A DNA stretch of 64,000 nt, from positions 62,001 to 126,000 of the forward strand of contig JACJOC010000098.1 of NCBI GenBank assembly GCA_014695345.1. The letters run 5' to 3'. This document shows positions 9,206 through 19,165 of this stretch, piece after piece. A program made the position numbers and the translations under genes. Position 1 is the first letter of the stretch. Every line of letters starts with the position of its first letter. The DNA comes from Cyanobacteria bacterium FACHB-471 (GTDB lineage: Bacteria; Cyanobacteriota; Cyanobacteriia; Elainellales; Elainellaceae). The notes below the pieces were generated by a model. The model had not been told where the DNA came from. It made no database searches and worked only from the letters and a program-made list of their open reading frames with translations.

Positions 9206-10816
9206 CTACTGGGCAGGCATTGTCCACCAGGCGAGCGCATAGTCCTGAGTGGGAGCGTTGACGCGATCGCGATATACCACACGAATCTTGTACTGTCCGG
9301 TTTCGGGCACTTCGTGGAAGATGTGCTCAACACTATCAACCTCGCTTACAGATGACCAGATACTATCTGAAATATCATCATCTTCAGCCCGCATCAGGTG
9401 AATATCCAGGTTGTTTAAGCCTGCATCTTCAAACAGTTCTCCCAGATTATATTCCTCACTGCTATTTGCATCTTGCAAGGACACTTCACGATCCCAGGTC
9501 AGCGTGGCTGACACAAAGCTGCCACCCTGGAGCGGCTGCTCTAGCACATAATCCTGAAATTCGCGTGCGTCTGAGCTGTCCCCAACCGTGCGATAGTCCC
9601 AACCGATCGCCGGAACTGGTTCATCAGGACTCCACTGTCCAGGACTAAACTGCTGATAAGCGCGGAATACGTTTAGGTGCCCCGTACCAATTTCAGCATC
9701 TAAGGGAAGTGACGGATCGCGATAAGCGTCAGAGTCAAGCCAAGTTTTGTTGTTTTGCATCAGCATGGTACGGCTCATCCCTAGACGCAAACCGTCGCCG
9801 CTGTCTTGGATCTTGTCGGCAGAGTTCATTAACACCGCTTTGGTGACTTCATGGCGACGGGCATCTAGACTCCAGTTGGGCTGATTGGTGCTGATCTGGC
9901 GATCGCCATACTGATGCAGCAGCGCCACTGCTGCCGTAACGTGCGGTGCCGCAAAGCTGCTACCAGTTGCCCGGATGATGCTGCCATCAGGGTTAAACAT
10001 CTCGATGTTGGTGCCAGGAGCAACCAGGCTAACCGAGCGACGTGGTCCAACGTTGCTCTCAGAGTCAGGCGATCGCCCAAGCACCGTTGCAGGTTCGCTA
10101 CCCAGGTTGGAATAATCGACTTTCGAGAATACTCCATTAACCTGAGTCGAATTTGCGATCGTCATGCCGTTAAAGTTATCTGTTGGAATCGGAATACCAC
10201 CTGTTCCTTGATTTCCAGCGATCACATACAGGACATCGTGAAACGATGATGACCAATCAACACATTGCGTCAGCAGCGCATTCCCATCCAAAACTGCATC
10301 CGGGCGCGGATCTTGAACCAGCGATTCGCCAAAGCTGAAATTGATCGCCCGCACTTGTCCACCATCCTGCATTGCCACCATTTGAGATGACAGGCACTCT
10401 TCTGGCTGCCCGCTGCGCTCAACGATCCCCACTGCTGAAGAATAGAGAGTTGCATCAGGCGCAACTCCTGTCAGGTATTTGTCCTCGCTAACCATGACGC
10501 TGGCAACATTGGATGCATGACCATCCACATAGTCATTTGCCTGCGCTCGGTCGTCTCGAAAAAAGACTTGCCCGACCTGCACTACATTGTTATTAACAGC
10601 CGCTTTATCCAACCCAAACTGAGCGGGACGACCAATCTCAACCTGACCAATCGAAATTTTGCTGCCCGTCAAGTTATAGGGAGCAGCGTGCAGCCTGAGT
10701 GCATCAATGCCTGCTTCCCCAACCGAAACTGCTAAACCCCACACTGGCGTTGCTAAAAGGGAAGCGGAAAAGCCCCCAATTAACCATCCCAGCCTTTTCA
10801 CCATTCGCTGCTGCAC
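9206..10816 (-). CDS. Secreted S8 (subtilisin-like) serine peptidase
   Basis: About 536 residues from a GTG at 10816, which has GGAGAG six bases upstream; an ATG at 10804 is the alternative. The signal peptide reads MVKRLGWLIGGFSASLLATP. The subtilase core is visible: the histidine motif DGHASNVASVM, oxyanion-region ASN context VIAGNQGTG, and the nucleophile serine in ATGSSFAAPHVTAA. The strand that normally carries the catalytic aspartate reads SIGQVEIGRP, with Glu where Asp is usual. The C-terminal 130 residues resemble a beta-rich pre-peptidase-like domain. It should be exported to the periplasm or outside. It is divergent from rpe. Confidence 0.88.
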   Translation of the reverse strand: MQQRMVKRLGWLIGGFSASLLATPVWGLAVSVGEAGIDALRLHAAPYNLTGSKISIGQVEIGRPAQFGLDKAAVNNNVVQVGQVFFRDDRAQANDYVDGHASNVASVMVSEDKYLTGVAPDATLYSSAVGIVERSGQPEECLSSQMVAMQDGGQVRAINFSFGESLVQDPRPDAVLDGNALLTQCVDWSSSFHDVLYVIAGNQGTGGIPIPTDNFNGMTIANSTQVNGVFSKVDYSNLGSEPATVLGRSPDSESNVGPRRSVSLVAPGTNIEMFNPDGSIIRATGSSFAAPHVTAAVALLHQYGDRQISTNQPNWSLDARRHEVTKAVLMNSADKIQDSGDGLRLGMSRTMLMQNNKTWLDSDAYRDPSLPLDAEIGTGHLNVFRAYQQFSPGQWSPDEPVPAIGWDYRTVGDSSDAREFQDYVLEQPLQGGSFVSATLTWDREVSLQDANSSEEYNLGELFEDAGLNNLDIHLMRAEDDDISDSIWSSVSEVDSVEHIFHEVPETGQYKIRVVYRDRVNAPTQDYALAWWTMPAQ

Positions 10817-10944
10817 GGAAGTCTCTCCACAAAAAAATAAATTTCGTGTGAATCTGAGCCTTTGGGGATCAAGTTTTCGAGGGCTTGGGAGCACGCTTTG
10901 TTAAACTAACATTACGAGACCAGGACGCAGGAGACATCGTAGCC

Positions 10945-11652
10945 ATGACCCAAGCCAATTCCCACAAGTCAGTTGTTATTGCCCCATCTATCCTATCAGC
11001 AGATTTCAGTCGCCTGGGAGATGAAATCCGGGCTGTTGACCAAGCAGGAGCCGATTGGATTCACGTTGATGTGATGGATGGTCGGTTTGTACCTAACATT
11101 ACGATTGGTCCGCTGATTGTGGAAGCAATTCGGCCGGTTACGCAAAAGCCGCTGGATGTCCACCTGATGATCGTTGAGCCAGAAAAGTACGTCGAAGATT
11201 TTGCCAAGGCGGGAGCTGACCATATTTACGTTCACGCCGAGCATAATGCTTCTCCACACTTGCACCGCACTCTAGGTCAGATTAAGGAACTCGGTAAGAA
11301 GGCAGGCGTTGTGCTAAATCCCGGTTCTCCTCTAGAGCTAATCGAGTACGTGCTGGAACTGTGCGACCTGGTGCTAATCATGAGCGTTAACCCAGGGTTT
11401 GGCGGTCAAAGCTTCATTCCTGAAGTACTGCCCAAAATCCAAAAGCTGCGTCAGATCTGCAATGAGCGAGGACTCGATCCCTGGATTGAGGTAGACGGCG
11501 GTTTGAAAGCGAACAACACCTGGCAGGTTTTGGAAGCAGGCGCAAATGCAATTGTTGCCGGTTCAGCCGTTTTCAAGGCAAAGGATTATGCTGAGGCGAT
11601 CGCCGATATTCGCAACAGCAAACGCCCCACCCCTGAGCTAGCTAAAGTCTAG
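10945..11652 (+). CDS. rpe: Ribulose-phosphate 3-epimerase
   Basis: 235 residues from ATG 10945, which follows GCAGGAG; the frame is open further upstream, but the family begins near [16 protein letters not shown]-barrel epimerase interconverting ribulose 5-phosphate and xylulose 5-phosphate in the Calvin cycle and the pentose phosphate pathway. Metal and substrate residues are in [31 protein letters not shown] and EVDGGLK; the phosphate-binding end is AGSAVF. Length is normal for the family. It is followed by its own terminator. Confidence 0.97.
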   Translation: MTQANSHKSVVIAPSILSADFSRLGDEIRAVDQAGADWIHVDVMDGRFVPNITIGPLIVEAIRPVTQKPLDVHLMIVEPEKYVEDFAKAGADHIYVHAEHNASPHLHRTLGQIKELGKKAGVVLNPGSPLELIEYVLELCDLVLIMSVNPGFGGQSFIPEVLPKIQKLRQICNERGLDPWIEVDGGLKANNTWQVLEAGANAIVAGSAVFKAKDYAEAIADIRNSKRPTPELAKV

Positions 11653-11699
11653 ACTCTACACTCTAGTAATTAAGCAGAATTTTAGTAACTGTCTTACAA

Positions 11700-11739
11700 A
11701 AGCTCCAGCTTCTTTCCAACCTTTAGGAAGCTGGAGCTT
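11700..11739 (+). terminator. Terminator of rpe
   Basis: A 13-base inverted repeat (AAGCTCCAGCTTC and its complement) with a 14-base loop, ending in CTTCTCATTT, 48 bases past the rpe stop. Confidence 0.7.
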
Positions 11740-11818
11740 CTCATTTGCATTGTCAATCTCAAGCTTGATTGCGAGTACAGGTAGATTTCATCCCAGAGCT
11801 TTGGAATTTCAGGTTGCC

Positions 11819-12811
11819 TTAAGGAATCACCAAATCTGCAATTAACGGCAGATGGTCAGAATCCACATCTCGACCTGTGTGAATTGCTGCAACTTTAATA
11901 TCTGAACTAACCAGACAGTGATCAATCGGAATTTGCAGCAGCCGATGTAGCAAATTGGGCAGCACAGCATAGGTTCCTGGCATGGGCCAGGTCGGTAAGA
12001 CTCCAAACCCTCGTCGCGCATTCTGCAAACCCGTATTCCGCACAAATCGCTTGTAGTAAGGCGACCACATTGTGATGTTCAAATCTCCGAGCAAGACAAT
12101 AGGCGTTTCAATCTGCTGAACGTACTGCCCAATCCGGTCAAGCTGAAGATTGCGAGTATGGAAAAAGCTGCGCCGCACCGGAGGAAACGGATGAGCCGCG
12201 ACCAGTGAAATTGATTGACCCTCAACTGTCAGACTTGCCAGGATGCTAGGATTTCTACCCGTCTCAAAGAAGTCGATCGCAGCATTTGCTAATGGAAAGC
12301 GACTATAGACTGCAATTCCAAAGTTGTAAGGATTTGCCTGTCCAAACTCATAAGGAAGAATATCCTTGAGGTTCTGAAGTTGCGCTACCCAGGTATCATT
12401 GACCTCCAGAAACACTGCAACATCCGGCTTTTCTTCCCTCACCATCGTTAACACCTTTTCATAGCTGCGGTTTCTAGTGTTGATGTTTGCCGTGAGCACC
12501 CTCAGTTCTGCTGCTGCTGCACTTCGACTTAGCGGGTTGTACCAGGGCAGTATGGGTGTGGAGAGCAATGCAACACAAAACAGCGCAATTAGAATAGGTA
12601 CCTTTCGTCGAGTTAGAAATAGCAGCAGCAGCAAAATTAGACTGAGCAGAAAATATTGCAGCCTGAAGTGAGACAACAGTTCTAGGACTTGAGTCCAGCC
12701 GCGATCGCTTACTAGCGCAATCAGCGTAATCCCCACTATCGCCAGACTCAGTACAACTGAAAAAATCGCCGAAAACTTACCCTTTGGGCTACTTTTTCTG
12801 TGTAAACTCAT
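11819..12811 (-). CDS. Membrane-anchored endonuclease/exonuclease/phosphatase-family protein
   Basis: 330 residues. Three hydrophobic segments occupy roughly residues 15-85, then an EEP (DNase I-like) domain follows. Motifs are LRVLTANINTRN (Asn of the first motif), PDVAVFLEVN (metal-binding Glu), VLLGDLNITMWS (Asp/Asn) and the terminal DSDHLPLIADL (catalytic Asp-His). This arrangement, helices followed by an EEP domain, matches cyanobacterial EEP-family proteins whose substrate is not established (phosphodiester or lipid headgroup). The catalytic domain probably faces outside the cytoplasm. ATG 12811 is the first plausible start. Confidence 0.88.
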   Translation of the reverse strand: MSLHRKSSPKGKFSAIFSVVLSLAIVGITLIALVSDRGWTQVLELLSHFRLQYFLLSLILLLLLFLTRRKVPILIALFCVALLSTPILPWYNPLSRSAAAAELRVLTANINTRNRSYEKVLTMVREEKPDVAVFLEVNDTWVAQLQNLKDILPYEFGQANPYNFGIAVYSRFPLANAAIDFFETGRNPSILASLTVEGQSISLVAAHPFPPVRRSFFHTRNLQLDRIGQYVQQIETPIVLLGDLNITMWSPYYKRFVRNTGLQNARRGFGVLPTWPMPGTYAVLPNLLHRLLQIPIDHCLVSSDIKVAAIHTGRDVDSDHLPLIADLVIP

Positions 12812-12917
12812 TGTTCATCCAGTTTTACTGAAAGTCACTTCCTGATCTTGAGCTTCAACCTGTTGAGTCTCAATTCCTGTACTGCCTCACAAACATGGCT
12901 GTTTTCAATATCCCCAC

Positions 12918-13758
12918 GTGACCTACGACAACACCCTCAAATATCTAGTTGAGCAATTTCCAGATCAATTTGTACGCTGGCTGCTTGGCTCAGAGCCAGA
13001 CGAGATTCAAATTCTTAAGACCGAGCTGAGCCTTGAACCTATTCGGGCTGATGCCGTGACGTTTCTTAAAACTGCCAGCCAAATCCTGCATTTGGAAGTG
13101 CAAACTCTGCCAACCTCTACGCCACCACTGCCGCTGCGAATGCTCGACTCCTGGGTCAGGCTGCACCGGCAGTATGGCTGTGACATCGAACAGGTCGTCA
13201 TTTTCCTCAAGCCGACCACTTCAGAACTAGCATTTGCCGAGCAGTTTACAGCACGGAATACCTCACACCGCTATCGGGTCATTCGCATGTGGGAGCAGCC
13301 TCCTGAGCCCCTGCTATCAGCTCCCGGACTGTTGCCCCTGGCGACTCTGGCGCAAACTGATTCCCCTCAGCAACTTCTCGAACAAGTCGCCGTACAAGTG
13401 AACATGATTGAAGAAAAGGCTCGACAGCAAAGTATTACTGCTTGTGTGCAGCTATTAGCGGGACTGATTCTAGACAGTTGATTCAACAGCTTTTTCGGAG
13501 GGACATCATGCGGGAGTTTGTGATTTACCAGGAAATTCTTCAGGAAGGCAGAGAGGAGGGCAGGGAGGAGGGCAAGCTCAACTAAACTTGGTATTGCGTT
13601 TGCTGCATCGCCAACTCCGCGAACTGAATCCTGACCTTCAAGCTCAAATTGAGGCACTGTCGCTGGTTCAACTCACTGAACTGGGGGAAGCATCGCTGGA
13701 CTTTATAAGTGAAGCAGACCTAGTGAATTGGCTGGATTCAGACGAAACCCCGAAGTAA
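12918..13758 (+). pseudogene. Decayed Rpn-family (PD-(D/E)XK) nuclease gene, two frameshifts
   Basis: The frame from GTG 12918 reads MTYDNTLKYLVEQFPDQFVRW and continues through the expected nuclease core (HLEVQT) to LAGLILDS, then a stop at 13479. The family sequence goes on in another frame (LIQQLFRRDIMREFVIYQEI, from about 13477), including the EGREEGREEG repeat. It jumps frame again in the GAGGAGGGC repeats near 13565 and finishes as LVLRLLHRQLRELNPDL... with a stop at 13756-13758. Related cyanobacterial Rpn/DUF4351-type proteins are a single frame. Two separate shifts indicate an inactivated gene, although the first 187 residues could still be made. Confidence 0.8.
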
Positions 13759-13797
13759 ATACTAGAATGCTTCTGTCGCCTGATTGCTGAACGATCC

Positions 13798-16599
13798 ATG
13801 ACTGATGCTGCATCTATGTCGAATCCTGTAGGTGACTTGCCAGAGCGCCTGGTCAAGCATGAGGTGCGCTATGCCGACCATCGAGTAGTCAACCGGGACG
13901 ATTTGACTCCGATGATGCGTCATTATGTGGAGCTAAAGGATCAGTATCCCCATGCGCTGCTGTTGTATCGAGTGGGGGATTTTTTTGAAACATTTTTTCA
14001 GGATGCGATCGCCGTTTCCCGCGAGATCGAGATCGTCCTCACCAGCAAAGATGCAGGCAAAGAAATTGGGCGCGTTCCCTTAGCTGGAATTCCCCATCAT
14101 GCGCTCGATCGCTACTGCACCATGCTGGTTGAGAAAGGCTATGCCGTTGCCATCTGTGATCAGCTTGAGGATGCTGCCGAAGCGCAGGGGCGACTGGTGC
14201 AGCGAGATGTCACCCGTGTGATCACGCCCGGTACGGTGTTAGAAGAGGGAATGTTGGTTGCTCGCCGCAACAATTTTTTGGCGGCTGTGGTGATTGCAGC
14301 AACCCATTGGGGGTTAGCTTATGCCGATGTTTCAACGGGCGAATTTCTGACAACGCAATCGAGCAATCTGGAGCAGCTAACCCAGGAATTGATGCGGCTC
14401 CAGCCGTCTGAGGTGCTAGTACCCACGAATGCACCAGATTTGGGTGGGTTACTGCGCCCAGGAGAAAAGTCCGATCAGGTTCCAGACTGCTTGCCGCCGC
14501 AGTTGTGTTATACCTTGCGATCGCAATCTCCCTTTACCCAAAGCGAAGCTCGACAGCGTTTGCTCGAACGATTTCGGGTGCGATCGCTAGAGGGCATGGG
14601 CTGTGACCACCTGCCGCTAGCCGTCCGTGCTGCTGGAGGATTGCTGGAATATCTGGAAGACACCCAAAAGCAAAACCAGGTATTGCTTCAGCCACTTTGC
14701 ACCTATACCTTGACCGAATATCTCACCCTCGACCACCAAACCCGCCGCAACCTGGAAATTACTCAGACTGCCAGAGACGGCACTTTTCATGGTTCGCTAT
14801 TGTGGGCACTCGATCGCAATGTTACGTCAATGGGCGGACGGGCATTGCGCCGCTGGCTGCTGCAACCGCTGCTAGACATTGCGAGTATCCAGTCTCGCCA
14901 GGATACGATCGCCGAATTAGTCAGCAATGGAGCGCTGCGGCAAGACCTCCAGCAGTTGCTTAAGCAAATTTATGACCTGGAGCGACTCACCGGACGGGCT
15001 GGTTCTGGCACTGCCAATGCGCGTGATTTGGTGGCGATCGCTGACTCGCTCGAAAAACTGCCCGACTTGGCACAACTTGTTGCCTCAGCTCGTTCCCCCT
15101 ATTTGACTGCCTTACAAACGGTTTCCCCAGTTCTAGAACACTTGGGGCAACGATTGCGATCGCACCTGGTCGATCGCCCACCGCTCTATCTCACTGAAGG
15201 CAACCTGATTCGCTCTGGAGTAAATTCTCAGTTAGATAATCTAAGACAGCAGGTTGAAGTAGATCAGCAGTGGCTCACCCAGCTTGAGGTCACAGAACGC
15301 CAGCGCACAGGCATTCCTACCCTAAAAGTCAGCTTTAACAAAACCTTTGGCTACTACATCAGTATCTCTCGCGCCAAATCGCAGCAGGCACCGGACAACT
15401 ACATCCGCAAGCAAACGCTGACCAACGAAGAACGCTATATTACGGCTGACCTAAAAGACTGCGAGACCCGCATTCTCAATGCCCAGCAAGATCTGAATCG
15501 GCTGGAGTACGAAATTTTTAACGGCTTGCGTGATGAAGTCAGTGAACAAGCAGAATTGATTCGGGCTGTGGCAAAGGCGATCGCCGCTGTAGATGTCCTT
15601 GCTGCCCTCGCCGAAGTTGCTGTCTATCAGGGCTATTGCCGTCCTCAAATTACTTGCGATCGCCAAATCTATATCGAAAACGGTCGCCACCCAGTCGTCG
15701 AGCAGTCGTTACCGACTGGCTTCTTTGTGCCGAATTCCACAGAGTTAGGGGCTGGTTTAGAAGGGGTTAGGGGCTGGGGGCTAGGGGCTAGTTCCGAACC
15801 TCGAACCTCGAACCTTGAACTTGAAAATCCAAAGTCTCAGTCTCTAACCCCCTCCGAAACCCTAGCCCCCAGCCTCCAGCCCCTAGCCCCTGACCTAATC
15901 GTTCTTACCGGACCCAATGCCAGTGGCAAAAGCTGCTACTTGCGTCAGGTTGGTTTGATTCAACTGATGGCACAAGTGGGAAGTTTTGTGCCTGCTCAGG
16001 CGGCGACGTTGAGTGTGTGCGATCGCATTTTTACTCGGGTGGGTGCGGTTGATGACTTGGCAACCGGACAATCTACGTTTATGGTTGAGATGAACGAAAC
16101 CGCCAACATTCTCAACCACGCTACGCCAAAATCTTTAGTATTGCTGGATGAAATTGGTCGTGGCACTGCAACCTTCGACGGGCTTTCGATCGCCTGGGCA
16201 GTAGCAGAACACTTAGCAGCCGAAATTCGCGCTCGCACTATTTTTGCGACTCATTACCATGAGCTCAATGAGCTAGCGTCTATTTTGTCTAACGTCGCTA
16301 ACTATCAGGTGACGGTAAAAGAAATGCCTGACCAAATTATCTTTTTGCATCAGGTGCGCCCTGGTGGAGCCGATCGCTCCTATGGCATTGAGGCAGGACG
16401 CCTAGCTGGACTGCCTGCTAGTGTCATTCAGCGAGCGCGGCAGGTGATGGGTCAAATCGAAAAGCATTCACATATTGCAGTTGGGTTACGCAAAGGCAAC
16501 TCTGGCAACTTGGTTCAGGAAAAGAACGGTAAGAGTAAGAGAGTCTCTGAAAAACCAGCGGACTTAGCTCAACTAGACATTTTCAATCCACGACTTTAA
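13798..16599 (+). CDS. mutS: DNA mismatch repair ATPase MutS, with an in-frame repeat insertion
   Basis: 933 residues. The mismatch-reading motif is present as GDFFETF (residues 60-66; F62 and E64 correspond to the Phe-x-Glu). Connector, lever and clamp regions follow. The ATPase has Walker A GPNASGKS at about 705-712, Walker [12 protein letters not shown] and the trans-acting ATHYHEL. Just before Walker A, about residues 649-698 are encoded by a G-rich/C-rich inverted repeat (15743-15893) that reads through as a Pro/Leu/Gly/Ser-rich linker. ATG 13798 is 39 bases after the decayed Rpn gene. The 3' end overlaps the convergent 67-residue gene by 17 bases. Confidence 0.96.
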   Translation: MTDAASMSNPVGDLPERLVKHEVRYADHRVVNRDDLTPMMRHYVELKDQYPHALLLYRVGDFFETFFQDAIAVSREIEIVLTSKDAGKEIGRVPLAGIPHHALDRYCTMLVEKGYAVAICDQLEDAAEAQGRLVQRDVTRVITPGTVLEEGMLVARRNNFLAAVVIAATHWGLAYADVSTGEFLTTQSSNLEQLTQELMRLQPSEVLVPTNAPDLGGLLRPGEKSDQVPDCLPPQLCYTLRSQSPFTQSEARQRLLERFRVRSLEGMGCDHLPLAVRAAGGLLEYLEDTQKQNQVLLQPLCTYTLTEYLTLDHQTRRNLEITQTARDGTFHGSLLWALDRNVTSMGGRALRRWLLQPLLDIASIQSRQDTIAELVSNGALRQDLQQLLKQIYDLERLTGRAGSGTANARDLVAIADSLEKLPDLAQLVASARSPYLTALQTVSPVLEHLGQRLRSHLVDRPPLYLTEGNLIRSGVNSQLDNLRQQVEVDQQWLTQLEVTERQRTGIPTLKVSFNKTFGYYISISRAKSQQAPDNYIRKQTLTNEERYITADLKDCETRILNAQQDLNRLEYEIFNGLRDEVSEQAELIRAVAKAIAAVDVLAALAEVAVYQGYCRPQITCDRQIYIENGRHPVVEQSLPTGFFVPNSTELGAGLEGVRGWGLGASSEPRTSNLELENPKSQSLTPSETLAPSLQPLAPDLIVLTGPNASGKSCYLRQVGLIQLMAQVGSFVPAQAATLSVCDRIFTRVGAVDDLATGQSTFMVEMNETANILNHATPKSLVLLDEIGRGTATFDGLSIAWAVAEHLAAEIRARTIFATHYHELNELASILSNVANYQVTVKEMPDQIIFLHQVRPGGADRSYGIEAGRLAGLPASVIQRARQVMGQIEKHSHIAVGLRKGNSGNLVQEKNGKSKRVSEKPADLAQLDIFNPRL
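15743..15893. repeat. Inverted repeat element inside mutS
   Basis: The left arm is made of TTAGGGGCTGG/GGGCTAGGGGCTAG units (15743-15795) and the right arm of CTAACCCCC/CTAGCCCCCAGCC units (15844-15893). The centre has CGAACCTCGAACCTTGAAC-type short repeats. Related sequence occurs at 5855-5955 and at 19010-19035 in spacers. Inside mutS it is in frame in the coding direction with no stop. Confidence 0.75.
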
Positions 16600-16786
16600 G
16601 CCGTCCAGACCGCAACCCATCAAAGACACGATTAACTTGAGTCTGCTCAGCAGGAGTCAAAACCTGCTTGGAGAGCAGTAATGACATAAATTTTGACTGA
16701 TCGGCAGAGCTAATCTGACGGGCAGCAAACATTTGCTCTACAATTTGCTCAACCGATGCATCTGATAAACTCACTTCAACTCGCAT
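16583..16786 (-). CDS. Conserved small hypothetical protein
   Basis: 67 residues, no cysteines, no signal peptide or membrane helix. The sequence ([20 protein letters not shown], then ALTPAEQ-type helical text) looks like a compact helical protein and is coded in good cyanobacterial codon use. It ends inside the last codons of the convergent mutS gene (17-base overlap). I do not recognise a function. The short length lowers certainty, but the frame is too protein-like to be a shadow. Confidence 0.6.
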   Translation of the reverse strand: MRVEVSLSDASVEQIVEQMFAARQISSADQSKFMSLLLSKQVLTPAEQTQVNRVFDGLRSGRLKVVD

Positions 16787-16970
16787 CGCAACCTCAGCCT
16801 TTATGCTTCAATCTGCTTTACAGAAGGTTTGCAGAATCTTTAAATCCATTTCAGTTGATCCTGCCATACCTGACGGGCATTGAAATCCGAAGATACACAG
16901 GAGTATCGAAATTTGCCCATGTCCTGGTACGACAGGCTTGAACAAAGAATCTATTTCTGATAGCACCCTT

Positions 16971-17294
16971 TTAGCTGGGTTGGCGATCGCTCGGTTCCAG
17001 TTGCTTCAATCGGTTCTGCAAATCAACCTCGTCTTTACCCAGAATCACCTCTAGATTTGCCACTCGCTCTTCTAAATTCTTGGAAGGATTTGAATCACCC
17101 GTAGAAGATCGACTTCCCTGTCGCCAAATCGCGACCGTTCCAACGATCGCCCCTGTAATTACCCCTAACGGCAAAATTAAGCTGCCTTGCGTCAGGGAAA
17201 CCAGGGGAATGCAAAGTGCTAGCATTCCCGTCGCAAAACCCCAAATCAGCCCAGTTGCTACAACCTGCTGTGTTTTTCCGTTTTGCGGTGTCAT
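16971..17294 (-). CDS. Small two-helix membrane protein with C-terminal coiled coil
   Basis: 107 residues from ATG 17294, which has a strong ribosome binding site (GGAGAGGAAG) just upstream. The frame is open further, to 17369, but nothing there supports an earlier start. Two hydrophobic segments (ATGLIWGFATGMLALCIPLV and ILPLGVITGAIVGTVAIW) are followed by a polar region and a short helix EERVANLEVILGKDEVDLQ. Function unknown. It lies 38 bases downstream of the 110-residue ORF in the same direction and may be co-transcribed with it. Confidence 0.65.
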   Translation of the reverse strand: MTPQNGKTQQVVATGLIWGFATGMLALCIPLVSLTQGSLILPLGVITGAIVGTVAIWRQGSRSSTGDSNPSKNLEERVANLEVILGKDEVDLQNRLKQLEPSDRQPS

Positions 17295-17332
17295 GGCTTC
17301 CTCTCCTGGAATTAGTAATAGACTGAGCCGTC

Positions 17333-17665
17333 CTATGGTTTCACGAAACGATAGGACGGTTTCCACCAAATCTGAGTCGCTAACCCACTGAGATCAATAC
17401 AAACGCGAATATCGCCATTGGGTTCGACGTGTTCAACTTCAGTCGAAAAATGTAGCATTATTCCATTTATGGTACGGGATGTAGAGAGTTCTTCTACTGA
17501 TTGCAGCAGCGATTCATAGAGCATCTGAATCATGTTCTTGGGCGATCGCATTAAACACATTCCGCCTCTGGTGTTGCTGCAAGCAGAACAGAAATTTAGT
17601 AGTTTGAGCTTCAACTGAGTTACTAAAACCGTAACCTCTACCAAATTTTCTGCCACCGCTGCCAT
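17333..17665 (-). CDS. Hypothetical 110-residue protein
   Basis: The frame starts at ATG 17665, 40 bases from the divergent serpin gene. The middle part (MIQMLYESLLQSVEELSTSR, then HFSTEVEHVEPNGDIRVCID) reads like a real alpha/beta protein. It contains Cys in SACSNTRGGMC but no known metal motif. No family was recognised. A shadow frame is not excluded. Confidence 0.45.
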   Translation of the reverse strand: MAAVAENLVEVTVLVTQLKLKLLNFCSACSNTRGGMCLMRSPKNMIQMLYESLLQSVEELSTSRTINGIMLHFSTEVEHVEPNGDIRVCIDLSGLATQIWWKPSYRFVKP

Positions 17666-17705
17666 TGTGGATCAGTAGATTTATTGACGTGGTGAGGAGT
17701 ACGAC

Positions 17706-19004
17706 ATGAGTCAGCAGTGGTTTGGACGTCCTCTGATTGCTTTAGTTGGCGGCACGATTCTTTTAGGGTTAACCCTTGGAACAGCGGTTAAGTTTGGAAG
17801 ACAGGCGATCGCCCAATCTCCTTCACCCTCTTCACCTCCTACTATGAATCAGATTGAAGACTCAGATGAAGACTTAGATGTGAATGCCCGCTTGGTTGCA
17901 GCGAATACTCGCTTTGGCTTCAAACTGTTCTCTCAAATTCTGGAGCAGAACGGGGAGCCAACGAATCTGATGGTTTCACCAACCAGCGTAGCGATCGCCC
18001 TGACAATGACCTACAACGGAGCCAGCGGCACTACTCAACAGGCAATGGCAGATGCCTTGGAACTGGAAGGAATGAGCCTGGAAGAAATCAATCAAGCTAA
18101 TGCAGCTTTAGAATTGGCGCTGGAAAATGCTGACCCTGAAGTGCAGTTGGCGATCGCTAATTCCCTTTGGAGTAGAGAAGATACTTCATTTAACCCAGAC
18201 TTTTTGCAGCGAAATCGCGACTTTTATAGCGCTGAAGTGGCTAGCCTGGATTTCACGAATCCCAGTGCGATTGCAACCATCAATAACTGGGTGAGTCGCA
18301 ATACGCAAGAGAAAATTACTGAAATCATTCGAGAAATTAACCCGAATGCAGTTCTGTTTTTGATTAACGCAACCTACTTTAAGGGCAATTGGACAACGCC
18401 GTTTAATGCCGAATTGACGAGCGATCGCTCCTTTACCTTGCTAGACGGCAGCCAAAAACAGCACCCCACCATGTCTCAACGGGGTTTCTACGCCTACCTT
18501 GAAACCGACCAGTTTCAGGCAGTGAGTTTACCCTATGGTGAGTCTGAGCGGCTCAGCATGTATGTCTTTCTACCGCGTGAAAGCTCCAGCTTGACCGCTT
18601 TTCAGCAAAATCTCACCGCTGAGAACTGGGAAACCTGGATGAGCCAGTTTAGTAGAGAGGAAGGAGCCATCACTCTGCCCCGGTTCAAACTGGAATATGA
18701 AACTCAACTTAATGAAGCCTTGCAAACGTTGGGCATGGCAGTAGCCTTTGATGCAGAGCAAGCTGACTTTTCGGGCATGAGTGATGAATCATTGTCGATT
18801 AGCCGAGTGAAGCACAAAACATTTATTGAGGTAAATGAGGAAGGAACTGAAGCTGCCGCAGTTACTTCAGTGGAGATGCAGTTGACCTCTGCCCCAGCGA
18901 ATTCTCCATTTCAGATGGAAGTCGATCGCCCCTTCTTCTACGCGATTCGAGACAACCAGACAGAAACGGTTTTGTTTATGGGAACGGTGGTGGAACCGGA
19001 GTAA
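17706..19004 (+). CDS. Serpin (serine protease inhibitor), exported or membrane-anchored
   Basis: 432 residues. An N-terminal hydrophobic segment (about 8-30) acts as a signal or anchor, then a low-complexity Ser/Pro linker. The serpin fold starts near residue 60 (ANTRFGFKLFSQIL; NLMVSPTSVAIALTMTYNGA). The reactive-centre hinge reads NEEGTEAAAVTSVEM. Small residues at P12-P9 and Thr at P14 are what an inhibitory serpin needs for loop insertion. P1 falls at about the LTS of EMQLTSAP, which would favour chymotrypsin-, elastase- or subtilisin-like targets. The C-terminal PFFYAIRDNQTETVLFMGTV is the family ending. Target unknown. Confidence 0.95.
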   Translation: MSQQWFGRPLIALVGGTILLGLTLGTAVKFGRQAIAQSPSPSSPPTMNQIEDSDEDLDVNARLVAANTRFGFKLFSQILEQNGEPTNLMVSPTSVAIALTMTYNGASGTTQQAMADALELEGMSLEEINQANAALELALENADPEVQLAIANSLWSREDTSFNPDFLQRNRDFYSAEVASLDFTNPSAIATINNWVSRNTQEKITEIIREINPNAVLFLINATYFKGNWTTPFNAELTSDRSFTLLDGSQKQHPTMSQRGFYAYLETDQFQAVSLPYGESERLSMYVFLPRESSSLTAFQQNLTAENWETWMSQFSREEGAITLPRFKLEYETQLNEALQTLGMAVAFDAEQADFSGMSDESLSISRVKHKTFIEVNEEGTEAAAVTSVEMQLTSAPANSPFQMEVDRPFFYAIRDNQTETVLFMGTVVEPE

Positions 19005-19009
19005 GGGAA

Positions 19010-19084
19010 TTAGGGGTTAGGGGCTGGGGTTAGAATAGGGATGGAAAGGCTGCTGTGGTTGTGGTGTGGGCATCTTGCCCGCAC
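19010..19084. repeat. Two dispersed repeat fragments
   Basis: At 19010-19035 a TTAGGGGTTAGGGGCTGGGG segment matches the arms of the mutS-embedded repeat. At 19064-19084 GTGTGGGC and GCCCGCAC flank ATCTT, the GGGCATCTTGCCC type of small palindrome that is widely dispersed in cyanobacterial genomes. Both lie just after the serpin gene and may also end its transcript. Confidence 0.55.
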
Positions 19085-19165
19085 ATTTCCCGTTGAATGG
19101 GTCAAAGTCCGCAACGATTTTTTGATTTTCCGTAATTCCGTTCCTTGCAAGGGTAGTTATCTCCC

